Origin: Fulvia fulva
Lineage: Eukaryota; Ascomycota; Dothideomycetes; Mycosphaerellales; Mycosphaerellaceae
Direction of reading: 5' to 3'
DNA length: 64,000 nucleotides
NCBI RefSeq assembly: GCF_020509005.1
Contig: NC_063012.1
Span: 186,001-250,000, forward strand
The notes below the pieces were generated by a model that ran no database searches, was not told where the DNA came from, and saw nothing but the letters and a program-made list of their open reading frames with translations. This document shows, one piece after another, positions 10,701-20,045 of the stretch. How positions within the stretch are numbered: position 1 is the first letter of the stretch; every line of letters starts with the position of its first letter. The position numbers and the translations under genes are program-made.

Positions 10701-11081
10701 AGTCCTCTCGTCGTCATTCTTCCATGCGTGGCGTAAGCCTAGCACATAAGCTGTAACAACGACGACAGCAACCGCCAATCCCTTCTGCCATCTTGGAATC
10801 TCGTAAACGCCTCGAACCAGTGCCTCGAACCTGTCGACTGTGGCGCGCACGCGTGGTGCAACACCTCCACACGCCATCTCGACCTCGAGCTGTACTCGCC
10901 GGTGAAGCCGCATGACACGCGCGACGACCTCGGCGCGGATGTAAATCCAGAGGCCGTAGAGCGCGATGATGGCGATCGCGAGGAGGATGCAGACTTGCCG
11001 AGTCGATGGGAAGAAGCAGCTGATGGCGTAGAGGGACCATAGCAGCGCGAGGATGATCATGAGATCTATTATCGAGATCAT
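7785..11081 (-). CDS. Paralogous family protein C (four-helix membrane N-terminus, low-complexity middle, two W-rich domains)
   Basis: Third and largest paralogue. I choose the start at 11081 (1,098 aa), because the frame upstream to 11336 covers the conserved upstream block. The N-terminus begins MISIIDLMIILALLW and has about four predicted transmembrane helices within residues 1-150. A charged helix (~165-200, ADKRQREHEAKNAKM) matches paralogue B. The middle is P/G/S-rich and holds three 27-residue tandem repeats (DDGTTGDEGPKPSQSTGG-like). A first shared domain lies around 740-835 (ALTQITTWVYSKDI, W and R/K conserved). The C-terminal domain (~1000-1098) has 'WICEWCTPDCQWDMNRIGS' followed by a leucine-rich helix ending near the stop. 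I do not recognise the family. Inference: an integral membrane protein with a long disordered cytosolic or luminal part. Confidence 0.6.
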   Translation of the reverse strand: MISIIDLMIILALLWSLYAISCFFPSTRQVCILLAIAIIALYGLWIYIRAEVVARVMRLHRRVQLEVEMACGGVAPRVRATVDRFEALVRGVYEIPRWQKGLAVAVVVVTAYVLGLRHAWKNDDERTVEVLIAVPNWILVVLLGWFTLFQEHGADDAKPQREAPTTTPVPETVESPADKRQREHEAKNAKMLKAWREQQERDEWIEAQRDGLGRLPLWLEAERSPRASEYGVHRPKPIVFPEDRPPAPKPTPTVYVPPKPIETPPVVEAKVCDEHAHQHARRDLQRTLGIDETPLSCAENCPWEKKKELEYPNVAPVAGGKRPLPPNFGDDGKEERPPKSPRTVGPSPSSFGVPPGWKPGSGDGTNGTGGDHKSSGGKQGKPDGGVPGSDDSKTGGISQPGDGKTGGEGPKPSQSIGGTSEQDQPMPDDDTTGDEGARPSQSTGDAPQQDEPMPDDGTTGDEGPKPSQSTGGTSEQEKPKPDDATTGSAGSSAFPRQPKGLTTSYHFDYQQLWIASGRAPITPFGNYPGVSAGKDENVDMGAAQSTALPQMPNDGGSQKPKWNFESEPKPSTSGNGAAQGSASFGASSTTNGATSGLNAKPAPSFGPQTHPAPTGPPGNRPNPFLVAPVKSKKWTAQLLNYGEPASHNREKSASQNRNVIRGDLGHFLALFANIDPKAPWLSTTPPMDQEAFNHECHQLWFALTQITTWVYSKDIKVNHKNIKVWDSDKIGPCRPSTVNECYMGVQPNIWDLRVKLRAVYDANTSLEGLKKAIDELDLLHDWYMNEVAKHKASSSASSTTLGGPPKPNGPGNGGVAPEKPNPFASMLPGNLTGAHPANAAGNSAQGSGAGTSSSKAGAQRSIDPFAASHAPDKTAVHPANAAGTSQGANRPSDNASASSQLGSSKFGSKGQAGSSNVGGGAHSSQNTFGSSGTAPGGRAAGGNGGSQGQQQPSAGKKPTPAAPSGSTGQQPVANPLLSLNDVKEERKVVGQWTSRIGESFLPCKTSVKKMSSVDRGKEVRQTIKRLAWICEWCTPDCQWDMNRIGSRGQAQTFLGRGERLAAIWDYMDGIDVEASLKESCQSALDDLRDLLKARDWLK
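9625..9870 (-). repeat. 81-bp coding tandem repeat inside paralogue C
   Basis: Three copies with exact 81-bp spacing: the string CATCGTCTGGCNTAGGCT starts at 9632, 9713 and 9794 on the plus strand. It encodes 27-residue units rich in D, T, G, P, Q and S. The copy number could vary between isolates. Confidence 0.85.
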
Positions 11082-11698
11082 GGTGAGTTCTGTGCGCCTG
11101 CTGGCGTCTTTCGTGATGTCGAGTGGTGGTGTGTGGTGTCGAGGTGGTGTCGCGGATTGCAGTCGCGGATTGTCGCGGATTGTGGAGAGTGGTCTTGTGA
11201 TATCGCAGATTACCTCGTGGTATGCGCAGAGGATGTGCGATGTTGTGGTGGTGGTGGTGGTTTTGGGTAAGAAAGGCGACAATTCGTGGTGGTATTCGCG
11301 AGATGTTGCTGTTCTTGGGAAGAAGCGGTGTTCCAAGTGGGAAGAGCAGGTGTTTGTGGCTTAGTGTGTTATTTGGCTGCGGACGGAAAGTCCCGCTTCT
11401 TCTCCGCCGCATGACGGTGCGAAGTGAATGTTCGTTCTGGCGCCAGCACAAGCTCGACTATCGACATTGTTCACCTCACACGCGCCCATAGCGCTCTGCC
11501 TAAAGTGGGATTCTATAGTGGTAAGTAGTAGTGTATATGAGGTCATGATGGTTGTAAAGCTTTGCAGCTGGAAAGTCATTTGCTCTTTGCAGTTGTGAGC
11601 AGGTGTCACGACCACATGCATGTCTCAGGAGGCAGCCTGGGAGAAGTTCAGCAATATATGCACATTCCATGCGACAACTTCAACATACAGCGTACACT
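11082..11698. promoter_or_regulatory. Upstream region of paralogue C, including conserved block 11351-11431
   Basis: TGTTTGTGGCTTAG (11351-11364) and GAAGTGAATGT (11421-11431) repeat the block found upstream of paralogues A and B. The first string is about 280 bp upstream of the proposed start at 11081. A (GGT)n run lies near 11243-11262. The remainder up to 11698 is the shared 3' side of the next minus-strand gene, and nothing else is seen. Confidence 0.5.
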
Positions 11699-12545
11699 CT
11701 ACCATATACCAAACCACTTCTTCCTCAGCGGCTGCGTCTTCCCCTCAAAATCCACATACGTCTCCTCCGCCTCTCCCGCCCGTCCCACGACCCCGTCACC
11801 AGTCCCCTTCACCACCTCCATCGCAGCTTCCGGACCCGCCTGCTCCATCTGTACACCCTCCTGCTTGAAGCCCGGTCCCTTCACCTCGTCATCCTCTTTC
11901 GCCGTCCATCCTCCGAAAATGCCCTCATCCTGGTCCAACCCATGCGCTTTGCGATAGTCGCTCCTCTTCTTGACGTCGTCCACTTTCTGCTTCCTCCTCT
12001 CCGCCGTCTGCGCGCTGACGTATGCGACGTGCATTTGGTAGACCTCGGCGTAGCGACCGAGGAAGCTGAAGGGGTGGGAGAGGAACATGGAGTTGGGAGG
12101 GAGGAGGTCGCGGTAGGGGGTGTTGTGGATGAATTCGCTGAACCATACGCCGAAGACGAGGGATACGAGGATGGACTATAACATATCAGCGATGTACTTC
12201 CAAGAAGACAATGTGTTGTCTTACCAAGCTTATCCATAAGTGTATCGATCTATTTGTGAGGAACCAGTGCATGATACTTCCTTCGGGCGGCATCATGTGG
12301 GGGTATTGTTTCTTCGTCTTTTGCTCTTCCGTAAGGTCTGCTCCATACTGATATCGTGGCGTTTTGCTTCGTAGTCGTGAGGGATGTGATGGAGGGCGGA
12401 ACTTGTCTGGTTGCGCGAGCACGCGAGGTTTTGGTGGAGGCGTTGTCGATGCATGTCGTATGCTGGGGATGATCAATCGTTGCTGGAGCTGCTTGGCATG
12501 CAGCTGGAAGCCAGCACGCGGTATTGTCAAGCGCAGCGATGCCAT
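11699..12545 (-). CDS. Predicted mitochondrial single-pass membrane protein
   Basis: Two exons: 12545-12225 and 12175-11699. The intron at 12176-12224 (49 bp) has a GTAAGA donor and a TATAG acceptor, and the phase-0 join keeps one frame, giving 265 aa. The N-terminus is Arg/Gln/Ala-rich without acidic residues for about 35 residues, then RHASTTPPPKP, which fits a mitochondrial presequence. A conserved-looking stretch MHWFLTNRSIHLW leads into one hydrophobic helix that spans the splice site (WISLSILVSLVFGVWF). The rest is charged with a helical part (TAERRKQKVDDVKKR). I recognise no catalytic domain. Inference: an inner-membrane protein of unknown role, conserved in filamentous fungi. It is divergently transcribed from beta-tubulin. 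Confidence 0.7.
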
Positions 12546-12872
12546 GGCTGTATGGCCGAAACGTAAAGTGAATGTTTCATCGATGCAGTCGAAGGAGCAG
12601 TTGAGCTGTAAGGCATCAAGGCACCAATGAAATCCCCACCGAAAAGTGCGCAGGGAAGGTCAAGCGATTGGGCGATACCTGAAGTTACACCGCCGCTTGT
12701 TTTCCTCCTTCCGCTCGCCAACGCCAACCAAACAAGTCGCGCACCACATCCACCACCCGCAGTTCCACATAAACAACACCACCACAGCACGTCCTCGAGT
12801 GCCACCCTTCGCCCACGAGACTTATACCCTCACCAAACCAACACCCCCCACAACACCGCCAAAATTCCCGGA
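12546..12872. promoter_or_regulatory. Bidirectional promoter between the mitochondrial gene and beta-tubulin
   Basis: This 327-bp gap separates two divergent start codons (12545 minus and 12873 plus). The last 150 bp before the tubulin ATG are rich in C and A, with CCACC and CAACACC runs, as is common in highly expressed fungal promoters and leaders. No clear TATA box is seen. Confidence 0.5.
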
Positions 12873-14566
12873 ATGCGTGAGATCGTGAGTCCACCCGCTC
12901 CAGACAGCACACCGCCCCTGGATTCCAATATCCAACGCGTGCCCCGCCATGAAACGGTCGACAACTGCAAGACGACGACAATATGCTGACACGATTGCGA
13001 TGACAGGTCCACCTCCAAACCGGCCAGTGTGTACGTATCGACGCGTCGAACAGCAACAGCAGGAGCGGGCATTGACATTGAGTGAAGGGCAACCAAATAG
13101 GTGCTGCATTCTGGCAGACCATCTCCGGCGAACATGGCCTCGACGGCTCCGGCGTGTACGTGATCAAGAGGCGCGACGATGATGCACCAGGGCAACACTG
13201 ACACGCGGCAGGTACAATGGCACGTCTGATCTCCAGCTCGAGCGCATGAACGTTTACTTCAACGAGGTATGTCGCTGCCTGCCACAAAATCGCGCATTGA
13301 GATGCGATACTGACACACCACCCAGGCATCCGGCAACAAGTATGTCCCACGTGCCGTCCTCGTCGACTTGGAGCCAGGTACCATGGACGCCGTCCGTGCT
13401 GGTCCATTCGGTCAGCTCTTCCGCCCAGACAACTTCGTCTTCGGCCAATCCGGTGCCGGGAACAACTGGGCAAAGGGTCACTACACCGAGGGTGCCGAGC
13501 TTGTCGACCAGGTCCTCGATGTCGTCCGCCGTGAAGCTGAGGGCTGCGACTGCCTCCAGGGTTTCCAGATTACCCACTCCCTCGGTGGTGGTACCGGTGC
13601 CGGTATGGGTACGCTCTTGATCTCCAAGATCCGTGAGGAGTTCCCAGACCGCATGATGGCCACCTTCTCCGTCATGCCATCACCAAAGGTCTCCGACACC
13701 GTCGTCGAGCCATACAACGCGACCCTCTCCGTCCACCAGCTTGTCGAGAACTCGGACGAGACCTTCTGTATCGACAACGAGGCGCTGTACGACATTTGCA
13801 TGCGCACTCTCAAGCTCAACAACCCATCATACGGCGACTTGAACCACCTTGTCTCCGCCGTCATGTCTGGTGTGACCACCTGCTTGCGTTTCCCAGGTCA
13901 GCTCAACAGCGATCTCCGCAAGTTGGCTGTCAACATGGTATGTCACGAGTATGCGCGGTTTTTGATCTGTGCACAGCTAACGCATTCCTCTAGGTGCCAT
14001 TCCCACGTCTCCACTTCTTCATGGTCGGGTTCGCACCACTCACCAGCCGCGGCGCTCACTCCTTCCGCGCCGTCACCGTTCCAGAGCTCACCCAGCAAAT
14101 CTTCGACCCCAAGAACATGATGGCCGCCAGCGACTTCCGCAACGGCCGTTACCTCACTTGCTCGGCTATCTACCGAGGAAAGGTTTCTATGAAGGAGGTT
14201 GAAGACCAGATCCGCAACGTGCAGAACAAGAACACCGCCTACTTCGTCGAGTGGATTCCAAACAACGTCCAGACCGCCCTTTGCTCGATCCCACCACGCG
14301 GCCTCAAGATGTCGTCCACCTTCGTCGGCAACAGCACTTCCATCCAGGAGCTCTTCAAGCGTGTCGGTGACCAGTTCACTGCCATGTTCAGGCGCAAGGC
14401 TTTCTTGCATTGGTACACTGGTGAGGGTATGGACGAGATGGAGTTCACTGAGGCTGAGTCCAACATGAACGATCTTGTTTCCGAGTACCAGCAGTACCAG
14501 GAGGCATCCGTCTCTGAGGGTGAGGAGGAGTACGATGAGGAGGCTCCCCTTGAGGGCGAGGAGTAG
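12873..14566 (+). CDS. tub2: Beta-tubulin
   Basis: Six exons: 12873-12884, 13007-13030, 13088-13155, 13212-13266, 13326-13937 and 13994-14566, giving 447 aa, the normal beta-tubulin length. It starts with MREI, the tetrapeptide used in tubulin mRNA autoregulation, then VHLQTGQC and GNQIGAAFW. The GTP-binding signature is [11 protein letters not shown] (~139-149). The C-terminal tail is acidic, ending [13 protein letters not shown]. The first exon codes only four residues, and introns fall after codons 4, 12, 53 and 257 and within codon 35, a pattern known in ascomycete benA/tub2 genes. Residues tied to benzimidazole resistance are wild type here: H6, Y50, F167, E198 and F200. It forms microtubules with alpha-tubulin; identification is certain. 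Confidence 0.98.
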
Positions 14567-16482
14567 GATCGCCGCACCGAAGTCAAGGGCACCTATGTGA
14601 GATCATATTGCTCATCGCCATCCGAGTCATCACTGTAAAAGTGGAGCTCAATCCAGCATGCGGTGCTAAGGTAGTCGAATGGACAGTAATGGCGAAAGAG
14701 GAGTTTTCTTGTTTGTTCCAGCGAAATACCAGCGTGTCAAAAGGAAAGTGTAGCTAGCAGTGCGCTGACAGATGATAGCGACAATTGTAAGGGCTCATGT
14801 TATGATCAATGTCTGGTGTTCATACGTCTTCATCCCTCTGACGAAGGGAGCCCCGATAATTGGAAGTCTGCCCGATGATGTTTATCGAACCAGCGCTTAC
14901 GATGTCTTGGCACGCGACTTCAGCAATCCTGCCACTCTCAGGGTCGATCACGCCGTAGTCGAGATAGCCGGACGATACCGCACAACAAGCCTCCGCGTCA
15001 CACTCAAGGACTAACCCTGCGGATTGTCTGTATGTCCGCGGACTTAGTCTCTGCAGGTGTGTTGGACTGCCGTCTCAGCAAGCACCCCTTAGCGCCCAAG
15101 GCTTTGACGATTGGTTGGAATTCGTTCTTCCCAGCCTCGTTGCAGCTGCCATCAGGATAGACTGCGATGATGTGCCGAGTGGTGCCGAGAAGAATGTTGT
15201 TGGGGTTGCGAGCGTTGTTGTTTTCCATGCTGCTGCATGCACGTACATGCACATCACCGGCAGGCATGTGTCTCGGATTTGAATGGTGATGGTTACACAG
15301 CGATGTTCCTCCGACGAGTTGCGTAATGTGGAGTGTGAGGGATCGTGCATGAAGGCAACGGCCACGAGCGCTGTCGAGAAAGACCTGCTTGCTTTGAGGG
15401 GAGGTAGCTACTGCACAGTACCAGGCTGTGTCTCGGATATGAGTGGTGATGGTTACACAGCGATCTTGTTGATGTGGAGTTGGAGCCGGGGAGCTTGGAT
15501 GATTGTACATGAACGCAATGGCAATCGTCCCTGCCGGTGGGAGACTGAGGGAAATTTTGGCATGTGGAGTGCGCTGCTGCATATCACCGGCATGTGTCTC
15601 AAAGGTGAGTGGTGCTTACCCTACTTTGGAAGGTCGAGCAGCCTCTGAAGCTCGTGCGGTGGTGCATGGAGGCGAGGACATTGATCAGTGCTCAGGAGGA
15701 TTCGACGAGGTCGTTGTCTTCCTCCTTCCGCACACTACCCGCCGTTGTCTCGGGGGTGGTTGGGTCTTGTCGATGCGTCTGCCGTGCTGTCAATCGAAGC
15801 TTGGATAACAGCCCGTGAACTCAAAAGGCAAAAGTCCCTGCCGACACGGCTGCAATGATCCAACTACGGTCTAGCCACTGCACATCACCAGCCGGCGTCC
15901 CACGTACGAGTGGTGAATACACAGCCCTGCACGCCGTCTGAGCCGTCTCCTTCAAACCTTCCGTGCTCATGCATGAACGCTGTGGCAAGAGACCCTGCCG
16001 AGCTGGATGTTCAAGCTGATGTGCTGGCCGCTCACCACTGCACACCACCAGCCTTACTCCACAATGCGAGCTGAGCGATTGGTGGTTACGGCATGATTTT
16101 GAGCCATCGCCAGCGGCTGAGGCCCGGTGGTGTGGTAGCTCAGCTCTGCACGGGAGGGAGGGCCAGCATTATTGTGGCTGTGTTTGAGATGTGGTAGGGA
16201 TTTGCTCGCCGGATGTGAGAGCTGGGGCAATTGGGCTTGGATGCTCATGCATGATATGATGCAAACAGCAAAGTGTTGAAGAAGAAAGAAGATCGTTTCG
16301 TCGTTACTATCTAGCCTTAGCACTACCGCTGCAGAACATCAGACACTGTCTCAGAGGAAGAAGATTTTTGCAGAACGATCGACGCTCACACACCAATCCC
16401 ACTCGACTCCACCCCCTGACAACAACAACAAAAGAAGAAAAATCCGAAAATCCTCCACCCCTCCACCCCTCCACCCCCATCC
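14567..16482. other. Gene-free stretch downstream of beta-tubulin
   Basis: The first few hundred bases are the tubulin 3' UTR. A minus-strand open frame at 15004-15582 (192 codons) crosses a tandem repeat array and lacks recognisable features, so I do not call it. Short AT-poor direct repeats dominate 15.2-16.1 kb (listed separately). No RNA gene is seen. Confidence 0.5.
15245..16100 (+). repeat. Degenerate repeat array, about 160-bp unit, about five copies
   Basis: Copies 1 and 2 share TGTGTCTCGGAT and GGTGATGGTTACACAGCGAT exactly at a 160-bp offset (15286-15305 and 15446-15465). A third copy at ~15583-15612 keeps ATATCACCGG, GTGTCTC and GAGTGGTG. A fourth at ~15886-15935 keeps CACTGCACATCACCAGC and GAGTGGTGAA..ACACAGC. 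A weak fifth is at ~16033-16090. A second conserved part, CATGAACGCAATGGCAATCG-like, recurs at about 15346, 15507 and 15968. It looks like an old tandem array or a decayed element, not a CRISPR (units are long and diverged). Confidence 0.65.
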
Positions 16483-16854
16483 TCAAACCGCCACACTCTG
16501 CTGCGCACTCCTCCTACTATTCCCCACCGCCAAATACCTCGCATCCTTCTCACTCTGCAACTTCTGAATCTCGCCCTCCAACACCCTAACATCCTCCCTC
16601 GCCTTCTCCATACTCGCCTTATACTTCCCGGGCTCCATCGCCCAACGCTTGTAATCACTAATCGCCTTGTCCCTGCGACGGATCTTCTTCTCGATCTTCT
16701 CGCAGAAGGGACATTTGTCGGGAAGCTGGTGGGTTGCGAAGATCATTTTCATTCCGCAGGTTTCGCCGGTGCGGTATTCGCGGTTGCAGTGTTGGCGGAA
16801 GTTGCCCCATTTCCAGTCGCGGCAGTGGAAGATGTAGTTATCGTAGTAGCACAT
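16483..16854 (-). CDS. Small Cys-rich protein with C-terminal coiled coil
   Basis: A 123-aa single-exon protein. The N-terminal half has six cysteines and paired histidines (C2, H10-C11, H22-C23, C33, H42, C48-x2-C51) within aromatic and basic context (DWKWGNFRQHC, YRTGETCG, PDKCPFC), suggesting a small zinc-binding fold. Residues ~52-110 are a charged heptad-like helix (KIEKKIRRRDKAISDYKRW). No signal peptide is seen, so an intracellular role is likely. It resembles short proteins common in Dothideomycete genomes, but I know of no assigned function. A 5' exon further upstream cannot be excluded. The neighbours on both sides are gene-poor. Confidence 0.65.
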   Translation of the reverse strand: MCYYDNYIFHCRDWKWGNFRQHCNREYRTGETCGMKMIFATHQLPDKCPFCEKIEKKIRRRDKAISDYKRWAMEPGKYKASMEKAREDVRVLEGEIQKLQSEKDARYLAVGNSRRSAQQSVAV

Positions 16855-19800
16855 GGTTATCTTTATTTATGTTTTGGCTGGTTTGGGGATGGGGGCCTGG
16901 CTTGTTTGGGGTTGGGGTGGGATTGGCTGTGCCGCTTGGTCAGTGCTGTGCGTTGTGCATGTCGATCGATGTGAGGTGTGTTTGGAGCTAACCTTGTGGG
17001 ATGTAGTTGTTGTGCTACGTGTTGATGTCCCTGCAGGAGGTCTTTGTTGATGCTGATGCTGTCTTGGGTTAGCTTGTTGAGGCATTGGGACGACGTGTGC
17101 CGTTGATGATGTTGTGGGATGGTGGTAGGTGCTGGACGACCAATGCATGTAGCAGTGGCAGAAGGAAGGTGTGCTGGACCAATGCTTCTTGGTGAAGGCA
17201 AATTATGAGAGCTTGGGTGACATACCCTGAGGACTGTGCGTAGCAGAGTCTTTGCAGAGGAGGATGTGGGAGAAGATGGTTGGGAGGTGCTCCTGATGCT
17301 TCTGCCAGACAACACACTGCCATCGAGCCGCTATTTATGCTTTCTCTTCCACTGCCCAGGCTTCTCACATGCTCGCGACGTTGATGCACCATCATGCCAT
17401 AGCTTCTTGACCCCTTCAACCACCATGTTGCTCGGTTGGAGACAATGCAATCGATCGAGCCAACGACGTCCCTCGGGGCACTCGGGGCAGCGCCGGTAGA
17501 GGCTAGATCGCTGAGGAGGGAAGCTGTAATGGGACGTAGGCGTCGCCGCCGCTCCGGCGTATGCGGGCATTATTGCCTGTGCGCGGATCAAGTCGTGCGT
17601 GGCATGCTGTTGACCTGTTGTTGTTGACCAGGTGGTATAGCCCTCATGCGTTCTACCTCCCGTGTCTCCACTTGAGTAGAGTTGGCGCTCCATGGTGGTG
17701 TATCGAGTGCGGTATGGTTGCACAATGCTTGAAGGCATGTGAATGAAGTCGAGGTCACGTGCCGATAGCCCATCACTTCACACTCCCTCTGTGGCCATTG
17801 GATGCAGGATTGCAACAGAGACAATGCCATATTACCCCTGACACTAGAAGGGTTTCGCTCCGATGACGGCCTACCTTGCTCTTGGACGTGAACGCCTGCC
17901 ATGTGACAAGCCTGAGGCCACAACGACCGCACAAAGGGACCATTCTTCCTTGCCAATCACAGCGGCTTCGCCAGGAAGCTCATGCAGATTCGGCTACCAG
18001 TACAGACGGTGCTCGAGCACTGATACATCAGTCCCAATTGGTGGCGATCGTTGCCGGTGGGCATGCGGTGTGGTACCAGTACCTTCTAGGTATATGCCTC
18101 CCATGACGTTGAGCCATCTGCCACATCGGTTCGGTCCAGTCCAATCTTGTTGAGCGGACCCCAGACATTGATAATCAGTCACCTTATCTTGCCGTGCTGC
18201 ATGGAGGGATTGACAGTGATCATGGGTAGCTGTGTCCAGTCTCATTGGTGCTGGTACGCCCCTGCATGCAAGAAGCATGAGGAGTATAGCCGTGGTGCAT
18301 CCTCAGCTGACACCATCATGCTAATCGATGCCTGACTGGCTCTTCCAGTGGCGAGGAGGCCACCCGTTCGCATCTCCGGCGCATCTGTCACTCGACGTCC
18401 CGGCTGGGCTTGAGTCAAAGTTGTAAGCCTGGTCCCATCAGATCAGGGAAGGGACGGCGGGCTTCGCGGTGAGACTACGCCAGATCTGCCCTGGCCGCCT
18501 CCGCTCTTGCAACGTGGCAGACTGAGTGTGGTGGATCGATAGAAAGGCTATTCGCGGGCTCGAGAAGGCGTGTATTAGTATGGGCCTGGTTCAGCATTTC
18601 TGTGGGATTTGGATCGCTCACATGCGCTCATTTTCCATGCCCGCTCGTGACCTCACACCGGTCTACCAGTTTGAGCAGCACGACCCATGCCAGCGGGTCC
18701 ATTCAGCCATACTTTTCTCTTAATGCACAGCCGTTCGAGCTCAGAAGGATGTAGCCCGCAGAAGCTGCCGACAGAAGCACGTAGAGCGCGGTACGCATCA
18801 GCGCCATCGAATCATGGCCGACGGCGGTCCGACAGGCATGCTGTTTACCTTTGACGCAGCCACAACGTGACACAGCAATCGTAACGCCATCGGAGCTAGA
18901 CCTCGCGTTGCGTCGCAGACAGTGTGAGGAGGGTGGTTGGGAAGAGCTGACAGCCAGCGCTCAGTGACGCATTCTGAGAGCGAGCGCTGCAGGTGGAACG
19001 TAACTAGCGTTAGTAAAACCGCGAGATGGAGCGCGAGCGCGGCCGGACAGTGAAGCCCAGGCTGGAGACCAATTCGAGCTTCGAAATTTTGCCATTGGAT
19101 AAGGATCGAGGAAATCATGAGTGAGCTGGAGGAGAGCAAATTCCTGGCGGATCGCCGGATGAGGTTCAGTTTCAGTTCCCGCCAGTCAGTCATGTGAGTG
19201 GCTGGGTCCGCTGAGCTGGTGGACCTCTCCGAGTGGTTCGCGGTCGACTGCAGCACCGAATATTCAGGTGATGAGTGATGCCTGTCGACTGCCAGCCTAA
19301 AAATGCAGCAGAGTGGACGTCTCATTGGCGCTGTCACAGGCCAATCACAGCAGCAGGGTAGAGCCGAGCGCTCTGCGCCTGGGCCCGGCAGTGAGTACGT
19401 ACTGTGTTGATGTTTTGGGGTTCGAGGGAGCCGGGTATCAATGACAACGCAGCAGACCAGCATGCAGAGAAGCTACTAGGTCCAGAACTAAAAACCTCGT
19501 CCTCGGTCTACCGCCGCCAAGTGCTGTTAAAGGATCGCACCATTTGCACTCCAGCTCAATCATCGTATCTTTCGACTTTGGTATTGCCTTTAGCGTGCAC
19601 CACGTGGTAGATGTCGCATCATCGTGTCGGCAATGAGGCGGACGCGTGCTGTAGGACGAGCTGCAGATGGTAGTGGTCAACCTGTCACGACATAGCGATT
19701 CGCCACCAATTCATTCGCGGCTACGGGACGATTAGTATGTCGACGCAGAGAGTTGTTGGCGCTACATGAAGCACGACGGAGAAATCACAAGATGAAGTCG

Positions 19801-20045
19801 ACGAATATGTTTCAGTGTGTCAGTGCAGTCGCTTGGGACGCTGGTCGCAGGAAGGCACGTGCAGTTTCCGACCCAGAGATCAGAGGCAAGCGCGTCACCT
19901 CGAGGCTCGAGCACCTCCTCCACATCGGCGCCTTTGTTCCTGCACACTGCACACTGCACACTGCACACTGCACACCGATCTCTGCCATCACCCAAGCAGT
20001 AAACGCCTACCTACTACTCAAAGCGTGCGCCTAACACTGCAAGCG
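16855..20045. other. Gene-poor 3.2-kb stretch
   Basis: Many short open frames exist on both strands, including 221 codons on the minus strand at 18798-19463, but none has a recognisable domain, splice-consistent extension or biased composition. Fragments resembling the 15-16 kb repeat motif (GGTGTGGTACCAGTACC-like) appear near 18065. The region could contain non-coding transcripts or decayed genes. Confidence 0.45.
19941..19975 (+). repeat. 7-bp microsatellite (TGCACAC)x5
   Basis: Five perfect copies of TGCACAC lie 71-105 bp upstream of the F-box gene start, so probably in its promoter or 5' leader. Confidence 0.95.

Noticed and set aside
15004..15582. 192-codon minus-strand frame across the 160-bp repeats
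   Set aside because: Its repeats follow the DNA array and the coding sense of the copies is not kept in the other copies.
15245..16100. CRISPR-like array
   Set aside because: Units are about 160 bp, diverged and unequally spaced, in a eukaryotic nuclear context.
18798..19463. 221-codon minus-strand frame
   Set aside because: Composition and lack of motifs look random; no promoter or splice support.
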